Of a DNA stretch of 64,000 nt, positions 7,658-16,012 are shown piece after piece. The stretch's first letter is position 1, and each line of letters begins with the position of its first letter. The notes under the pieces were generated by a model. The model had not been told where the DNA came from and did not search any database. It saw only the letters and a program-made list of their open reading frames with translations. The DNA is from JAIYDJ01 sp031400505 (GTDB lineage Bacteria > Pseudomonadota > Alphaproteobacteria > Rhodobacterales > Rhodobacteraceae), in contig JANNPZ010000078.1 of the NCBI GenBank assembly GCA_031400505.1, forward strand, positions 62,001 to 126,000, in the 5' to 3' direction. The position numbers were made by a program, and so were the translations under genes.

Positions 7658-8122
7658 ATTCGTTACTCCCTCCTCACTTTTGCCCTGCTCGCCACACCAT
7701 CCCTTGCCGAAATCGACCATTTGTCCGAGGCCAACGGCCTGCGCGTTCTGCACGCCTGGACCCCGGCGATCACGCAAGGCGCGGATGCGCTGATCTACAT
7801 GGATGTCGAAAACACCTCAGCGGCCGAGGCGATGCTGCAGGGCGGCACCGCCATGGACGCGCCGCTCGATCTGGTCGGGTTCAGCTATGGCACGTCGGGC
7901 GACACTTGGACCGTCCTGCCCGGTCTGCCCGTGCCCGCAGGTGCCGAGGTGCTGCTGGAACCCAAGGTGCTTGCCCTGCGTTGGCAGGCGGTGCCGATGG
8001 ACCTTGTCGAAGGGGCCGAACTAGAGGTCATGGTCAAGGTCGGCGCCGAAGTGCTTGAGGCGCATGTCGAAATCGGCGCTGCCGGTGCCACGGCCCATAG
8101 CCACGCCGGGCATGGCCACTAG
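7658..8122 (+). CDS. Exported PCu(A)C-like copper chaperone with His-rich tail, apparent ATT start
   Basis: This predicted periplasmic protein has 154 residues. A signal peptide (RYSLLTFALLATPSLAEID) leads into a small beta-sandwich domain with AEAMLQGGTAMDAPLDLVG and LLEPKVLALRWQAVPM, resembling the PCu(A)C/DUF461 copper chaperone family. The C-terminus AHSHAGHGH is a likely metal-binding tail. The only codon able to start before the signal peptide is ATT at 7658, since a stop sits at 7643-7645. A ribosome site AAAGAGG (7645-7651) lies 6 bases before it. A TTG at 7721 would delete the signal peptide. The stop codon shares CTAG with the convergent pxpC stop. Confidence 0.7.
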   Translation: MRYSLLTFALLATPSLAEIDHLSEANGLRVLHAWTPAITQGADALIYMDVENTSAAEAMLQGGTAMDAPLDLVGFSYGTSGDTWTVLPGLPVPAGAEVLLEPKVLALRWQAVPMDLVEGAELEVMVKVGAEVLEAHVEIGAAGATAHSHAGHGH

Positions 8123-9051
8123 GACGTCGCAAGCCGGTCCATGAAACTTGCCACCGCCTGCGCCCGCTGGCGGGCCATGCGCACTGCCGTGCCTGCGTCG
8201 ATCGGCACGAAGCGCACCGGGTCCTGCGGGCGCAGTTGGGCAAAGCCGTCCAGATCGTCGGACAGAACCGTGGCGATCTTGGGATAGCCGCCGGTGGTCT
8301 GGTGATCGGCCATCAGCACCACCGGCACCCCGTCGCCCGCCACCTGCACCGACCCGCGCAGGATCGCCTGCGACGGCAGGTTTAGCGCCGCATCCGGCGC
8401 AAGGTTCGGCCCGCGCAGCCGCACCCCCATGCGATCTGCGGCATCGGTCACCCGGAAGGTTGCGTTGAAAAACTCTTTCATCACATCAGACGCAAAAAAC
8501 CGGTCCTGCGGTCCAGGCACCGCATGCAGCACCCCACGCGGTCGCGCCCAGACCGGACAGGGGATCGCGCGGTCGCCCAGCAGCCGGGTTTCGGCAACCG
8601 AAATCTCTTGCCCCGCCACCAGCATCCCGCCCCCCAAGCCTGACAGCGCATGAGTGGCGGCACTGCCCAGCCACTGCGGCACCTGCAAGGCCCCGCCAAA
8701 AGCCAGCGCCGTCCAACTGCCCCAAGGCCCCGGTCGCACCGCCATCCGCTGCCCCGCCCGCAGCGTCAGCACACGCCACGACCCCAAAAGATCGTCCCCG
8801 ATCTGCACCACGAACCCGCCACCCGCGATGGCCACCGTCACCGCCCCCGCCACACAGTCAAGTGTCAGGCCGCCCCGCGACACCTCGATCCCCGCAGCCC
8901 CCACCGGATTGCCCAAGGCGCAATTGGCAATCGCCAGGCTCTTGGGGTCCATCGGCCCCGATCCCGGCACCCCGAACCGCAGCGCGCCTGCCCGCCCGCC
9001 ATCCTGTACCGACACCAAGGGACCCGCCGCAACAACGCGCAACACCGCCAC
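8119..9051 (-). CDS. pxpC: 5-oxoprolinase subunit PxpC (biotin-dependent carboxylase-like, AHS2)
   Basis: PxpC (310 residues, GTG start) is the second KipA/AHS2-type subunit of the PxpABC enzyme, which opens 5-oxoproline to glutamate at the cost of ATP. Family features include SVQDGGRAGALRFGVPGSGPMD at residues 13-34, NPVGAAGIEVS and the C-terminal part MADHQTTGGYPKIATVLSDDLDGFAQLRP. It is the last gene of the pxpA-pxpB-pxpC operon, starting 3 bases after the pxpB stop. Related subunits occur in urea amidolyase, but the adjacent PxpA and PxpB and the absence of an allophanate hydrolase gene favour 5-oxoprolinase. Confidence 0.9.
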   Translation of the reverse strand: MAVLRVVAAGPLVSVQDGGRAGALRFGVPGSGPMDPKSLAIANCALGNPVGAAGIEVSRGGLTLDCVAGAVTVAIAGGGFVVQIGDDLLGSWRVLTLRAGQRMAVRPGPWGSWTALAFGGALQVPQWLGSAATHALSGLGGGMLVAGQEISVAETRLLGDRAIPCPVWARPRGVLHAVPGPQDRFFASDVMKEFFNATFRVTDAADRMGVRLRGPNLAPDAALNLPSQAILRGSVQVAGDGVPVVLMADHQTTGGYPKIATVLSDDLDGFAQLRPQDPVRFVPIDAGTAVRMARQRAQAVASFMDRLATS

Positions 9052-9054
9052 CGA

Positions 9055-9723
9055 TCACCCCCCCGCCAGCGCGTCGCGCGTGATCCGGCGAAACACCACC
9101 CGGTCGCCCACGTCGAACAGAAACGGCCGACCGGCATCCCCTGTCAGCACCCGCGTCGGCGACCGCCCGATCACCCACCACCCCGTCGGCATGGTCAGCG
9201 TGGTCACCAGACACTGCGCGCCCGCAGTGATCACGCTGCCCGCCGCCACCCCCCGCACCGCCGCTGCCTTGCGGTCCAGGTGCAGCAGCGCTGGCAGGCC
9301 GGTCAGATAGGCATAGCCGGGGGCAAAGCCGTACATCACCACCTCGTATTGCCCGCAAAGATGCGCGTTGATCACAGCCTCGGGCGAAAGGCCGGTCTGG
9401 GCGGCAACAGCGGCAAGGTCAGGGGCAACTTCCGCGTCATAGCAGACCTCGACAATCCGTTCGGCAACCACGCGCGGGTTCAAAGCCGGCTGTGACACCA
9501 GCGCGCGCAGATGCGTCTCGACAAGGGCATGGTCGGCAAGCAGCGGATCAAAGACGACCGCGAGTGTGACAAAGGCCGGAACCGCCTCGGCAAAGCCTAC
9601 GAACGGCTGCGCCGCCAAGGCCCGGTCCAGCGCCCGCACGCCATCCAGCGCAACCGGGCTCGCGTGATCGGCGAATTCAACCAGCAGGCCGTGATCGGCG
9701 ATGGGGCGAAACCGGGGGAACAT
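9055..9723 (-). CDS. pxpB: 5-oxoprolinase subunit PxpB (KipI/AHS1 family)
   Basis: PxpB (222 residues) pairs with PxpC and PxpA in ATP-dependent cleavage of 5-oxoproline, a by-product of glutamine and glutathione metabolism. Visible family features are the N-terminal FRPIADHGLLVEFAD, the central VCYDAEVAPDLAAVAAQTGL, GFAPGYAYLTGLP and the C-terminal TGWWVIGRSPTRVL. The gene starts 3 bases after the pxpA stop and ends 3 bases before the pxpC start, so the three are one transcript. In Bacillus the homologue KipI also inhibits a sporulation kinase, but no such role is expected here. Confidence 0.92.
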   Translation of the reverse strand: MFPRFRPIADHGLLVEFADHASPVALDGVRALDRALAAQPFVGFAEAVPAFVTLAVVFDPLLADHALVETHLRALVSQPALNPRVVAERIVEVCYDAEVAPDLAAVAAQTGLSPEAVINAHLCGQYEVVMYGFAPGYAYLTGLPALLHLDRKAAAVRGVAAGSVITAGAQCLVTTLTMPTGWWVIGRSPTRVLTGDAGRPFLFDVGDRVVFRRITRDALAGG

Positions 9724-9726
9724 CGC

Positions 9727-10488
9727 CTACCCCGCCAGAAACGGCGCAACGACCACCCCGCCAGCGGCCAGCCGCGCGCGCAATGTGCGCGCCATGACCA
9801 CCGCCCCGGGACTGTCACCGTGCACACAGACCGAGTCCGCCCGCAGCCGCACCGGCGCCCCGCCAATCACCGGCATCAGGCCGGACCCCAGAAACGCCAG
9901 CAGCCGCGCCGCTGCCGCTTCGGGATCATGGATCAGGGCGTCGGCGCGCGCGCGTGGCACCAACCGACCATCGGGCAGATAGGCGCGGTCGGCAAAGACT
10001 TCGGAATAAACGCGCAGTCCCGCCGCCCGCGCCACCTGTTCCAGCACGGTGCCCGACATCGCGAGCACCGCAAGATCGCGCGACACCGCCCGCACCGCCT
10101 CGGCAATCGCCGCCGCCACGGCCGCATCCTCTGCCGCGAGGTTTGCCAGCGCGCCGTGCGGCTTGAGATAGGCCACCCGCGCGCCCGCCAGCCCGGCCAC
10201 CCCGATCAGCGCGCCGATCTGTGCCGCCACCATCCGCCCCACTTCCGCCGCCGACATCGGGATCACCCGGCGGCCAAAGCCCGCAAGGTCGGCATAGCCC
10301 GGATGCGCCCCCACCACGACCCCGCGCCGCACCGCCGCGTGCAGGGTCGCAAACATCACTTCGGGGTCGCCCGCATGCCCGCCACAGGCGATACTGGCCG
10401 AGGTGACAAGGTCCAGCATCGCCTCGTCATCGCCCACAGCCCAAGGGCCAAACCCCTCGCCCAGATCCGCGTTCAGATCAATCCGCAT
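9727..10488 (-). CDS. pxpA: 5-oxoprolinase subunit PxpA (LamB/YcsF family)
   Basis: PxpA (253 residues) is the LamB/YcsF-family subunit that hydrolyses the activated 5-oxoproline intermediate. It begins with the diagnostic MRIDLNADLGEGFG and continues with ITSASIACGGHAGDP-like residues, VGAHPGYADLAGFGRR and YLKPHGALAN. The ATG at 10488 is preceded by GGGAGG, and a longer reading from 10542 would add residues with no family match. It is the first gene of pxpABC and is divergent from the uncharacterised gene starting at 10624. Confidence 0.93.
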   Translation of the reverse strand: MRIDLNADLGEGFGPWAVGDDEAMLDLVTSASIACGGHAGDPEVMFATLHAAVRRGVVVGAHPGYADLAGFGRRVIPMSAAEVGRMVAAQIGALIGVAGLAGARVAYLKPHGALANLAAEDAAVAAAIAEAVRAVSRDLAVLAMSGTVLEQVARAAGLRVYSEVFADRAYLPDGRLVPRARADALIHDPEAAAARLLAFLGSGLMPVIGGAPVRLRADSVCVHGDSPGAVVMARTLRARLAAGGVVVAPFLAG

Positions 10489-10623
10489 GATGTGCCTCCC
10501 CCCCCATGCTGGTCGAACCGCGCGCCGCTGTCGAGACGGCAATCACCTGCATGCACGACGCCCCCGCCCCCTTGCACACAGCCCCCCCGCCAGCCATGAA
10601 TTGCAGGGGCAAAGGGGGCAGGC

Positions 10624-12253
10624 GTGGCAGGCATCGAAGAGATCAAGGATCAGGAGAGCCTTGCGGCGTGGCTGGTAACCCGGCCACGGGCCGACAGCAT
10701 CGCCATCGCTCAACGGGCAGCACTGCGAGTGCTGCCGCTGTGGGGTCGTGAGATGGACCAAGACGGGTTAAACAAAGCTGAGTTGAAATCCCTGCCATTG
10801 CTGCGGTGTGTTCTGATCTCAGGTGTCGCCAACAAACATCAAAACCCCGAGACGCGGGCAGCCGCCAGCTCTGCCTACAGCGATGCGCCAGCCAATGCCC
10901 TCGACCACACCAACGAGGTGACTCACCTAACCAATCGCGCTGTTTACGCTGCCCGCACATCAGCACGTGCTGCTTATGCTGAGGACGAACGGTCCGTCAC
11001 GCGTGCCGTCCGCAGCGCCACTAGCATGGTCTTTCCAACAATCGACCGCACGTACACCAACTGGAGCGAAATCAGAAATGATGCATTCATCCTGTGGCGC
11101 AACGAAGACCCGTTCGCGCGGCCCCTTTGGCAAGACAGCTCGCCGGACTGGTTCATCAAAGCCGACGCCGAAATGCGCGCGATCTGGGCCAAGGACCCGG
11201 CATCCCACTGGGCCTTCTGGACCCGCTGGTGGGACGGCGTTCTGGCCGGCAAACCGCTGAACTGGGACCTGCAACACGACATCGCCGTAAAGGTCGGCAA
11301 CGACGTCTGGAACGCCGGACCGGGACCGGTGGCCGAGGCGATTGCCGGGATTGAAACGCCGTATCTCGTCGATGCGTTCGTTGCGGCCAATCCCTATGCG
11401 ATGGACGTGTTCGTCGAAGCCATCAGTAGAAAACTCGTGGGCCAACCCGTCGAGTCGCCGGATCTGGATGCAGTCATCAAGGCAATCCGAACGGCCCTCG
11501 CCGACTTTGCCTCGCGGTGCAAACGCGACACCAACCCGAACGGGTTCGGCACAGAGGTGTTGCGGCTTTCGGCGCCGGTGATCGACGACCTGCGACGAGA
11601 TATGAGGCGCTATCGCGACAATCCGCTTCGTTTGTTCGATGCGCTAGAGGATACCTGCCGCGAGTTGCAAGCGACGGCCCAGCGTGCCGCCATCCCCCAA
11701 GAGGGTGTGTTGTTCCGATTGATCGGCACGGACGGCCCAGCGTGCCGCCATCCCCCAAGAGGGTGTGTTGTTCCGATTGATCGGCACGCTTGATCGTCAA
11801 GCGTTCGACATCGCTGGCGCGGCCCCGTCCGTTCTTGAAACCGTCAAGAGCAGAAATGCCGTCGAGTTCGAGTTGCTCAAACAGGGCCAGCTATCGCAGG
11901 CCATCCGTCTGTGTTCGGGCATGGCAGCAGACAGCAAGGGCTGGTTGCAAGCCAGCGCGATGTTGGCCATTTCGGTTGTCAGCGACCCCGACCGGAGTGC
12001 GAAAGAAAAGCAGGCGGCGTGGTATTTCATGAAGGCGGTGGTCCCTCGCGGTGCTAGGGCGATGCATGACGCCGAAATTGAGCCTCGCAAAAAGAAGGGC
12101 GCTCTCGAAAGGGCCGTGGACGTCGCGGATGCGGCCGTCAAGATCGACAAAGGGGTCGACGCTGTTCAAGAAGTTGTCGGCGAGGGTACAGGCTGGGCTA
12201 CTGAGGTTTTTACCCAAGTTGCATCGGGCAATTGGTTCGGACTTGGTGGTTGA
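10624..12253 (+). pseudogene. Uncharacterised Rhodobacterales-type protein, frameshifted by a 58-bp tandem duplication
   Basis: The reading frame begins at a GTG behind a strong GGGGG ribosome site and runs to 11793. The last 20 or so codons there are out of register. Removing one copy of the 58-bp repeat at 11673-11788 joins it in frame to the downstream part ending at 12253, giving one protein of about 523 residues. Visible traits are SLAAWLVTRPRADSIAIAQRAALRVLP near the start, an Ala-rich helical region, then W-rich repeats such as HWAFWTRWWDGVLAG and LNWDLQHDIA. I recall similar W-rich proteins as uncharacterised in Rhodobacterales. No enzyme motif or signal peptide is seen. As it stands the product is truncated at about 389 residues. 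Confidence 0.65.
11673..11788 (+). repeat. Perfect 58-bp tandem duplication
   Basis: Two identical adjacent 58-base units lie at 11673-11730 and 11731-11788, each starting GACGGCCCAGCG and ending GATCGGCACG. Because 58 is not a multiple of three, the second copy shifts the reading frame of the gene at 10624-12253. No sequence divergence between the copies is seen, so the event is recent or is an assembly artefact. Confidence 0.95.
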
Positions 12254-12342
12254 CCGAGGGTCTACGACTGCGAGAGGTATGCCCAAACCGTATGCACAGA
12301 GTATGCATAGGGGGTGTACCGATGTCATACGCCCAAAGCGAA

Positions 12343-12368
12343 GGCGCGGCGGATTGCTCCGCCGCGCC
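12343..12368 (-). terminator. Hairpin between the split gene and katG, probable katG terminator
   Basis: GGCGCGGCGGA (12343-12353) and TCCGCCGCGCC (12358-12368) form a perfect 11-bp stem with a TTGC loop. It lies 18 bases past the katG stop. The U-tract is weak on both strands. It could serve both convergent genes. Confidence 0.6.
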
Positions 12369-12386
12369 GAGGGTCTGTGCGCTGGC

Positions 12387-14576
12387 TTACGCCAGATCGA
12401 ACCGGTCCAGCATCATCACCTTGGTCCAGGCGACCACGAAGTCGCGCAGGAACATCGCTGCGCCGTCGGCGCAGCCATAAACCTCTGCGATTGCGCGCAG
12501 TTGCGAGTTTGACCCGAACACCAGGTCCGCCCGCGTTGCCGTCCACTTGGGCGCCCCCGTCGCGCGGTCGGTTCCGGAAAAGGCGTTCTCGCGGGCATCC
12601 GTCGGGGTCCAGACCGTACCGATGTCCAGCAAATTGGCATAGAAATCCGCCGTCAACACCCCCGGACGGCTGGTCAACACCCCATGCGCCGACCCGTCCC
12701 AGTTCGCCCCCAGCACCCGCAACCCGCCGACCAACACCGTCATTTCGGGCGCGGTCAGCGTCATCAGTTGCGCACGGTCCACCAGCAGTTCTTCGGCGCT
12801 GACGCTGAAATCGCCTTTCAGGTAATTGCGGAACCCGTCTGCGATCGGCTCCATCACGCCAAAGCTATCGACATCAGTCTGCTCTTGCGTCGCATCGCCG
12901 CGCCCCGGCTTGAACGGCACGGTCACGTCATGCCCCGCGGCCGATGCCGCCATCTCGATGCCGACCCCGCCCGCAAGCACGACCAGATCGGCCAGCGAGA
13001 CCGCCTTGCCGGTTGCGGCAAAGGCGGTCTGGATGCCTTCCAGCACCGCAATCACCGGCTGCGTGCCTGTGTTGACCTCCCAGTCCTTCTGCGGTGCCAG
13101 ACGCAGGCGCGCGCCATTGGCCCCGCCCCGCTTGTCCGACCCGCGGAAGCTGGACGCCGAGGCCCAAGCCGTTGTGACCATCTGCGCCACGCTCAGCCCC
13201 GACGCCGCGATGTGCGACTTCAGCACGGTCATATCGGCGTCCGAAAGGGCCGGACCCTGCGGCACCGGGTCCTGCCAGATCAGGACTTCCGCCGGAACAA
13301 GCCCGCCGAGGTAAAGCGCGCGCGGCCCCATATCGCGGTGGGTCAGCTTGAACCAGGCGCGGGCAAATGCATCGGCCAACTCCTCGGGGTGTTCGTGAAA
13401 CCGCTTGGAAATCGGGCCATAGACCGGGTCCATCCGCAACGCGAGATCTGAGGTGAACATCACCGGCGCGTGGCGGCGGGCAGGGTCATGCGCGTCGGGC
13501 ACGAGGCCCGCCGCATCGGCATCCGTCGGGATCCACTGCGTGGCCCCTGCCGGGCTTTTGGTCTGCACCCATTCGAACCCGAACAGCGTGTCGAAATAGC
13601 TGTTGTCCCAGGTTGTAGGCGTCGGCGTCCAGGCGCCTTCCAACCCGCTGGTGGTGGTGTGCACCCCCGTGCCGGTGCCAAAGGCGTTCTTCCAGCCCAG
13701 ACCCATTTCCTGCATCGGGGCCCCTTCCGGTTCCGCCCCGACCAGCGCCGGATCGCCCGCGCCATGTGCCTTGCCGAACGTGTGCCCGCCCGCAATCAGC
13801 GCCACGGTTTCCGCGTCGTTCATCGCCATCCGGCCGAATGTCTCGCGGATGTCACGCGCCGAGGCCAGCGGATCGGGCGTGCCGTTCGGGCCCTCGGGGT
13901 TGACGTAGATCAGACCCATCTGCACAGCCGCCAACGGGTTTTCCAATTCGCGTTCGCCGCTATAACGCTTGTCGTCCAGCCAGGTGCCTTCGGAACCCCA
14001 ATAGATGTCCTCTGCCGGCTCCCATGTATCCGAACGGCCTCCGCCGAAGCCGAAAGTCTGGAACCCCATATCCTCAAGTGCGACATTTCCCGCATAGATC
14101 AACAGATCAGCCCAGGACAATGCCGCGCCGTATTTCGCCTTGATGGGCCACAGCAGACGCCGCGCCTTATCGAGGTTGCCGTTGTCGGGCCAAGAATTCA
14201 GCGGCGCAAAGCGCTGTGACCCCGATCCTGCCCCGCCGCGGCCATCGGCCGTGCGGTAGGTGCCCGCCGAATGCCACGCCATACGGATGAAGAACGGCCC
14301 ATAGTGCCCGTAATCCGCCGGCCACCAGTCCTGCGACGTGCGCATCAGCGCGACCAGATCGGCTTTTACCGCAGCCAGGTCCAGCGTCTTGAACGCCTTG
14401 GAATAGCTGAACCCCGTGCCCATCGGATTGGACAGGGCTGAATGCTGATGCAAAATCTTCAGGTTCAATTGGTTCGGCCACCAATCGCGCGCCGACATCG
14501 TGGTTGATACGGCATTTGCCCCGACGCCGTGCATGACAGGGCATTTTCCGACGCTCGGCTTGTCGTTTCCGTCCAT
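12387..14576 (-). CDS. katG: Catalase-peroxidase KatG
   Basis: This heme enzyme (729 residues) degrades hydrogen peroxide and also acts as a broad peroxidase in the cytoplasm. The distal active site Arg98, Trp101 and His102 is intact in RMAWHSAGTYR. GGHTFGKAHGAG carries the proximal heme His, and the second, heme-free domain is present (SASSFRGSDKRGGANGARLRLAPQ). The start ATG at 14576 is preceded by GGAGAG. A TTG four codons earlier is possible. It is divergent from oxyR, the classic peroxide-sensor arrangement, so induction by oxidised OxyR from the 14577-14738 region is likely. Confidence 0.97.
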   Translation of the reverse strand: MDGNDKPSVGKCPVMHGVGANAVSTTMSARDWWPNQLNLKILHQHSALSNPMGTGFSYSKAFKTLDLAAVKADLVALMRTSQDWWPADYGHYGPFFIRMAWHSAGTYRTADGRGGAGSGSQRFAPLNSWPDNGNLDKARRLLWPIKAKYGAALSWADLLIYAGNVALEDMGFQTFGFGGGRSDTWEPAEDIYWGSEGTWLDDKRYSGERELENPLAAVQMGLIYVNPEGPNGTPDPLASARDIRETFGRMAMNDAETVALIAGGHTFGKAHGAGDPALVGAEPEGAPMQEMGLGWKNAFGTGTGVHTTTSGLEGAWTPTPTTWDNSYFDTLFGFEWVQTKSPAGATQWIPTDADAAGLVPDAHDPARRHAPVMFTSDLALRMDPVYGPISKRFHEHPEELADAFARAWFKLTHRDMGPRALYLGGLVPAEVLIWQDPVPQGPALSDADMTVLKSHIAASGLSVAQMVTTAWASASSFRGSDKRGGANGARLRLAPQKDWEVNTGTQPVIAVLEGIQTAFAATGKAVSLADLVVLAGGVGIEMAASAAGHDVTVPFKPGRGDATQEQTDVDSFGVMEPIADGFRNYLKGDFSVSAEELLVDRAQLMTLTAPEMTVLVGGLRVLGANWDGSAHGVLTSRPGVLTADFYANLLDIGTVWTPTDARENAFSGTDRATGAPKWTATRADLVFGSNSQLRAIAEVYGCADGAAMFLRDFVVAWTKVMMLDRFDLA

Positions 14577-14698
14577 GGTGCTCTCCAATCTGGCTGCGAT
14601 ATTACTGCGCTCTGGCTGCTACCTGTGGTCTGCAATGCGCGATTTCAACGCATGTCAGACCAAGGATTGGCCACTGTCTAGCAAGTTCCGGCGATTAG

Positions 14699-14741
14699 GA
14701 TAAGTTGTATTTTCTGATCGGCGTGATAAGAATTAGTTATG
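14699..14741 (+). promoter_or_regulatory. Candidate OxyR-binding region between katG and oxyR
   Basis: The AT-rich stretch just before oxyR contains two similar units: GATAAGTTGTATTTTC starting at 14699, and GATAAGAATTAGTTAT starting at 14725. In the second, GATAA and TTAT are spaced by seven bases, like half of the ATAG-N7-CTAT OxyR consensus. The offset of 26 differs from the standard 22, so the call is tentative. The second unit overlaps the oxyR start and would allow autoregulation. Confidence 0.4.
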
Positions 14742-15710
14742 ATAAATCTCACCTTCAAGCAGTTCCGCTATTTCGAGGCACTTGCGCGCCACGGCCATTT
14801 CGGCCTTGCCGCAGCGGCCTGCGCCATCTCTCAACCGGCCTTGTCGATGCGGATCAAAGAGATGGAAGACATGCTTGGCACGACCCTGTTCGAACGCGGG
14901 GCACGGTCTGTGCGGCTGACAGGATTCGGAGAGGAACTGGCGTTGCGGCTGCGCGAAATCCTGCGCGCGGTAGACGAGTTGGAAGACCTCGCAAGGGCAT
15001 CGAGGGACCGACTGGCGGGGCGGTTGCGCATCGGGGTGATTCCCACAGTAGCCCCCTATCTGCTGCCCACGATCATCGGAAATCTGACCCTGGCCAACGC
15101 TGATCTTGACATTCACGTTCGCGAAACCGTAACGCCAAAACTGCTGACGGATCTGGCAGAGGGGCGGCTTGATACGGCAATTGTCGCGCTGCCGGTGTCG
15201 GAACCAACACTGACGGAAGTGCCGCTTTTTGCCGAGGATTTCGTTCTGGTCCGCCCTGCGGTCGATGCCGACAAGCCGGTACCGAATGGCGAGATGCTGC
15301 GCGAGATGCGCCTGTTGCTGTTGGAAGAGGGGCATTGTTTTCGCGATCAGGCGCTGTCGTTTTGCAACATGCAGGCGTCCTCGCCGCGCGAATTGCTGGA
15401 CGGCAGTTCGCTGACCACGTTGGTGCAGATGGTCGGCGCAGGCATCGGCGTCACGCTGATCCCTGAAATGGCACTGGCGCTGGAGGCGCGGTCAAATGCG
15501 GTTTCGGTGGCGCGGTTCGCAGCCCCGGCCCCGCGGCGGACCATCGGCATGGTCTGGCGCAAGTCAAGCCCCCTTGCCCGCCAGTTGACCCAGATTGCCG
15601 AGGTGGTGGCGCGTTCTGCAAACAGCCTGCGCTTGCACCATGACCAACAGCGCGAGCACAGCCAACCCGCAACCCAAACACCTGGTGTTCCCTACTCGGG
15701 GGCGCAATAG
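14739..15710 (+). CDS. oxyR: LysR-family hydrogen peroxide sensor OxyR
   Basis: This transcription factor (323 residues) has an N-terminal winged helix-turn-helix (LTFKQFRYFEALARHGHFGLAAAACAISQPALS) and a C-terminal sensor domain. The two redox cysteines are Cys200 and Cys209 in GHCFRDQALSFC, equivalent to the disulfide-forming pair of E. coli OxyR. It is divergent from katG, its expected target. There is no good ribosome site before the ATG at 14739, hinting at low or autoregulated translation. The C-terminus is somewhat longer than usual (Gln-rich tail) and its last 19 bases overlap the convergent bigR stop region. Confidence 0.95.
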   Translation: MINLTFKQFRYFEALARHGHFGLAAAACAISQPALSMRIKEMEDMLGTTLFERGARSVRLTGFGEELALRLREILRAVDELEDLARASRDRLAGRLRIGVIPTVAPYLLPTIIGNLTLANADLDIHVRETVTPKLLTDLAEGRLDTAIVALPVSEPTLTEVPLFAEDFVLVRPAVDADKPVPNGEMLREMRLLLLEEGHCFRDQALSFCNMQASSPRELLDGSSLTTLVQMVGAGIGVTLIPEMALALEARSNAVSVARFAAPAPRRTIGMVWRKSSPLARQLTQIAEVVARSANSLRLHHDQQREHSQPATQTPGVPYSGAQ

Positions 15711-16012
15711 ACCCGGTACAGGGTTTCCAGCACCGCGCGCACTTCTGCGCTGGCCAGACGATAGTAAACGGTCTGGCCGCTGCGTCGGGTCGCAACCAAC
15801 CGCAGTGCGCGCATCTTGCCCAGATGCTGCGACAGCGCAGCCGAACTGAGGCTGACAATCCCCGCCAGATCGCCAACCGATTTTTCGCCCGCAAGCAAGG
15901 TACACAGCACAACAAGCCGTTTCGGGTTGGCCATCGAGGTCAGCATGGCTGCAACCTCTTCGGCTTTGGCCTCAAGGTCGGGCAGGGCGGTTGGGAGAGT
16001 GGCTAAATTCAT
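15692..16012 (-). CDS. bigR: ArsR-family persulfide sensor, BigR/SqrR type
   Basis: This small repressor (106 residues) has an ArsR winged helix fold (VGDLAGIVSLSSAALSQHLGKMRALRLVATRRSGQTVYYRL). Two cysteines, Cys37 in VVLCTLL and Cys103 in VYCAPE, match the pair that forms a tetrasulfide link in SqrR and BigR when persulfides build up, releasing the operon. The start at 16012 (MNLATLP) is chosen because the upstream extension is unlike the family. The divergent operon at 16127-19700 encodes YeeE/YedE permeases, an MBL dioxygenase-like enzyme and a transporter, matching the known BigR regulon. The gene overlaps the 3' end of oxyR by 19 bases. Confidence 0.9.
   Translation of the reverse strand: MNLATLPTALPDLEAKAEEVAAMLTSMANPKRLVVLCTLLAGEKSVGDLAGIVSLSSAALSQHLGKMRALRLVATRRSGQTVYYRLASAEVRAVLETLYRVYCAPE

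Noticed and set aside
8650..9495. Arg/Pro/His-rich open frames opposite pxpC and pxpB
   Set aside because: Composition is typical of antisense reading of GC-rich genes; the opposite strand has intact PxpB and PxpC motifs.
11477..11800. Antisense open frame across the 58-bp duplication
   Set aside because: It is created by the repeat on the opposite strand and has no independent support.
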